A DNA stretch of 64,000 bases from Cytobacillus oceanisediminis. Its GTDB lineage: Bacteria > Bacillota > Bacilli > Bacillales > Cytobacillaceae. Location of the stretch: contig NZ_CP065511.1 in NCBI RefSeq assembly GCF_022811925.1, positions 861,501 to 925,500 of the forward strand, written 5' to 3'. Positions within the stretch are counted from its first letter, which is position 1; each line of letters starts with the position of its first letter. Below the pieces are notes generated by a model, which saw nothing but the letters and a program-made list of their open reading frames with translations, ran no database searches and was not told the origin of the DNA. Below, in pieces: positions 63,101 through 64,000 of this stretch. The position numbers were made by a program, and so were the translations under genes.

Positions 63101-63266
63101 CCCGAATACTCAGATGAAGGTAAAAGAATTTCAAAAAAGATTCGAGCTTCAAGTTGACGGAATAGTTGGTCCAGAAACTTGGCACACTCTCTTTAACTCT
63201 GATTTAAAAGCAGCGCCTCATTTACGAAGTCTTGGGATAGAGGCGTTAGGTAATCCGGAGAGTTGA
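60174..63266 (+). CDS. Large protein of unknown function with C-terminal peptidoglycan-binding domain
   Basis: 1030 residues, TTG start with AAAGGGG 8 nt upstream. No signal peptide. An acidic, helical N-terminal third; about 265-420 is a Thr/Ser/Glu-rich stretch with predicted coiled coil (TRRTTTEKTVETFFETTKKK); about 395-460 contains NYELRRKMRQVGVQVQDIGT and CWETFVEDPGEDLGLAEMIH, which looks conserved. A charged helix (about 560-610) follows. PG_binding_1 at about 940-1005 ends VDGIVGPETWHTLF. No catalytic motif recognised. The size and layout suggest a structural or secreted element, perhaps of a phage-tail-like or toxin-delivery system, but this is inference. Composition is host-like, unlike the toxin gene. 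Confidence 0.8.
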   Translation: MSNIKRITNLSDYQSVLPYASELFGVYNSLIGWNSKRQLDRIKNNIKYENNALLSRLSPYLEVKTNINFGKKCSISAPDLKPAGFAAPKLIPQDSIVLQQISEKIYNFGKVPNKEDEWRHLVNNDFLTEILRTKVIDHYNEVLASCCEENDTEEKKEKCQEEVRSGIANETVIAGVIKELVVNGRVNELNNIFFKKLDMDSKDSFLQALNKKDMDFTDPYLTFDPKKDVKNAALSPLGIVHLFRQYFFELDTFLGTPTGHVWLSPGSTVELVEVSTRRTTTEKTVETFFETTKKKETNITDQDDISDAVKEENKEDLKLGFTTTVNQSWGTGDASATASLNMDKTQQSSREKTHKRMRQQSEKLSSEIRENYKSTFKTVTEVTDTSSKRYVIANNTKKLINYELRRKMRQVGVQVQDIGTYLCWETFVEDPGEDLGLAEMIHYAQPTDLVPMPDQTEIPIPADQVIPFTANAKWDFDDQRQHGFVTLTMIDPPKAPDGFEVVVVEGIIPATQISGTGDDFHGVWGFGARFTPSKQLEIGVITGPGGLEWDKRVDFVVGGTLRYTASTAKREEIAAANKKKKEEGIAATNENNRKSKEAFYKAVKERVELASGINKRKFEELREEERIIIYRRLIRSLMTDAHYDNVVKGSEHGRHVLSELINSIFDIDKMLYFVAPEWWKPRKHMQKFKTLSDIQTQLDGNLVPWPDSPPRKDNYLITEKSQPAPLGSSLGWLLQLDGDNLRNTFLNAPWVKAVIPVRPGKEKAAINWLQNANIEGVDGLKCDYAAPEDELNQIKTRLGLEPEATVTIQNAIDYLCFQVAEKHEESNKVNTYPETELNVDNKVTSTPVEKVFEHGFYPLQNGFRVDPNDPNRDPNNKDKNFQVFDQWIEVLPTDQMVPVEVTYNPLTGRQIPIECERESGIPEVMEIIIDSTITDTSTAPYPGHVVKLGDKGAEVKKIQARLNEANIDVNIDGIFDPNTQMKVKEFQKRFELQVDGIVGPETWHTLFNSDLKAAPHLRSLGIEALGNPES

Positions 63267-63486
63267 TCAAAAGTTGCACTAAATCCTTGTTGTACAATAG
63301 GGTTGATTCATAATCCATCCGACAACTAAGCCATACTTATGAAACGGTCGGCGTTGAGTAGGAGACCGAATATTAGAAGCTTTATGTAAAATAGACACAC
63401 AAAGAAATATGTTATTCTTATTCCGTAATCGGGCGCGATTGTTTAATAACATAGGCAGAAAATGATCAATTTTAATACTACAATAT

Positions 63487-63531
63487 AAGAATCCTTTTTG
63501 ATTAAACTTTTTTCAAAATGGATTCTTTTTA
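63487..63531 (+). terminator. Intrinsic terminator
   Basis: AAGAATCC...GGATTCTT stem extended by TTTTG/CAAAA, then TTTTTATTT. It lies about 220 nt after the 1030-codon gene and probably ends its transcript. Confidence 0.85.
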
Positions 63532-63681
63532 TTTATTGTAAAATGCTGGCTCGTAAGATACAAAACAACAAAGAGACTAACTAATAACCAAGGGGTATGA
63601 GGTGTATTTAAGCTATGTCTACTTTGCCCCTGGTTACAGCAACGCTGGTACTGGGCCAATATGAAAATCCACTTTAAAAGC

Positions 63682-63785
63682 TACAACAGGAGAATAGAGT
63701 CATTCTAGAGATACCGGCTTTCTCTGCAGCATCCGTCCGAGTCATTCCTTGTTCCAGAAGATGAGTAATAACTAACAAGCACATC
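63682..63785 (-). pseudogene. Helix-turn-helix remnant (resolvase/transposase-type)
   Basis: The minus strand reads VITHLLEQGMTRTDAAEKAG then ISRMTLF, the pattern of a helix-turn-helix at the end of resolvase or transposase proteins (ll-x-x-G-x-s-x-x-eAA-x-x-gisr-x-Tly). No start or flanking domain survives. Confidence 0.5.
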
Positions 63786-63894
63786 CTTATTGAACTAAAG
63801 GGTGCAATTACTTAATAAATTCTATAAAACTAGTATATTTTTTAGTTTTCAGGCGGATAATGTTAATAATAGAACGGTCAGGGAGTTGTTCATT

Positions 63895-64000
63895 ATGCTT
63901 GTATCTGAAGCCTGGAATCTTTATAAAGCAGATAAACAAATTCAGGGATATTCTTCTCAAACCTTAAAGGTATATAAAGTGCAAATGTCTTTATTAATCA
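63895..64000 (+). CDS. Tyrosine recombinase/phage integrase, N-terminal part (continues beyond window)
   Basis: ATG 63895 behind GGGAG. The first 35 residues (SEAWNLYKADKQIQGYSSQT, LKVYKVQMSLL) match the N-terminal SAM-like core-binding domain of XerC/D and phage integrases. The catalytic domain lies outside the window. It marks the right edge of the island region. Confidence 0.75.
   Translation, partial: MLVSEAWNLYKADKQIQGYSSQTLKVYKVQMSLLI

Noticed and set aside
1..64000. CRISPR arrays, rRNA and tRNA genes
   Set aside because: No regularly spaced direct repeats with unique spacers and no rRNA or tRNA-like sequence were seen; the only array is the spacer-free 52-bp tandem repeat.

Overview
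The window reads as a chromosomal segment of a low-GC Firmicute of the family Bacillaceae. The signs are strong AGGAGG-type ribosome sites, many TTG and GTG starts, sigma-A promoters, intrinsic terminators after most genes, and Bacillus-type families (DUF3231, DUF4256, YthP/YthQ, YrhE/YrhD, CadC/CadA, AdhR/AdhA, PhoX with TatA). It resembles the Cytobacillus/Bacillus firmus side of the family, but species cannot be fixed from the sequence.

Layout. 0-10 kb: single genes (VOC proteins, GNATs, a nitronate monooxygenase-like enzyme, a dienelactone hydrolase), a dicarboxylate/glutamate symporter under a c-di-AMP (ydaO) riboswitch, and a 14-copy 52-bp tandem repeat. 10.6-17.5 kb: a complete sialic acid operon (nanE, nanA, SSS symporter, an unexpected FAD-dependent oxidoreductase, nanK, RpiR regulator) with a textbook promoter embedded in a perfect 17-bp inverted repeat. 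17.5-29.7 kb: an orphan modA followed by a wrecked modB, a YthPQ ABC pair, an ECF-like sigma factor, GNATs, a zinc-uptake AdcA-ZinT lipoprotein behind Zur boxes, a MerR/alcohol dehydrogenase pair and a Tat-exported PhoX with its own TatA. 30.5-46.9 kb: LysE/AraC, an MBL hydrolase, two genes broken by TAG and TAA, ArsR/VOC, a 3D-domain cell-wall protein, MocR/MFS/aminotransferase, and cadCA. 47-57 kb: hydrolase, an ACR3-like transporter, CueP, methyltransferase, and a formate dehydrogenase operon followed by psiE and DUF2294. 57.6-64 kb: an atypical island with a very GC-rich REase-fold toxin gene, a truncated phospholipase D, a 1030-residue protein of unknown role with a C-terminal peptidoglycan-binding domain, an HTH remnant and the start of a tyrosine recombinase.

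Most striking observation. Two metal-resistance genes, cadA (TGA at 44840) and cueP (TGA at 49809), are each interrupted by one in-frame TGA exactly where the family has a metal-ligand cysteine. Both are otherwise intact, and in each case a hairpin follows that fits the published bacterial SECIS rules (16-37 nt from UGA to the apical loop, G in the first two loop positions). The two other interrupted genes carry TAG or TAA at ordinary positions and look like plain nonsense mutations. The pair is best read as candidate selenoproteins with a UxxC heavy-metal domain and a Sec-ligated copper site, pending evidence of selA/selB/selC/selD elsewhere in the genome.

There is also a wide layer of decay: remnants of modB, of a second YthQ-like permease, of an NmrA-type SDR protein, of PLD and of an HTH protein.
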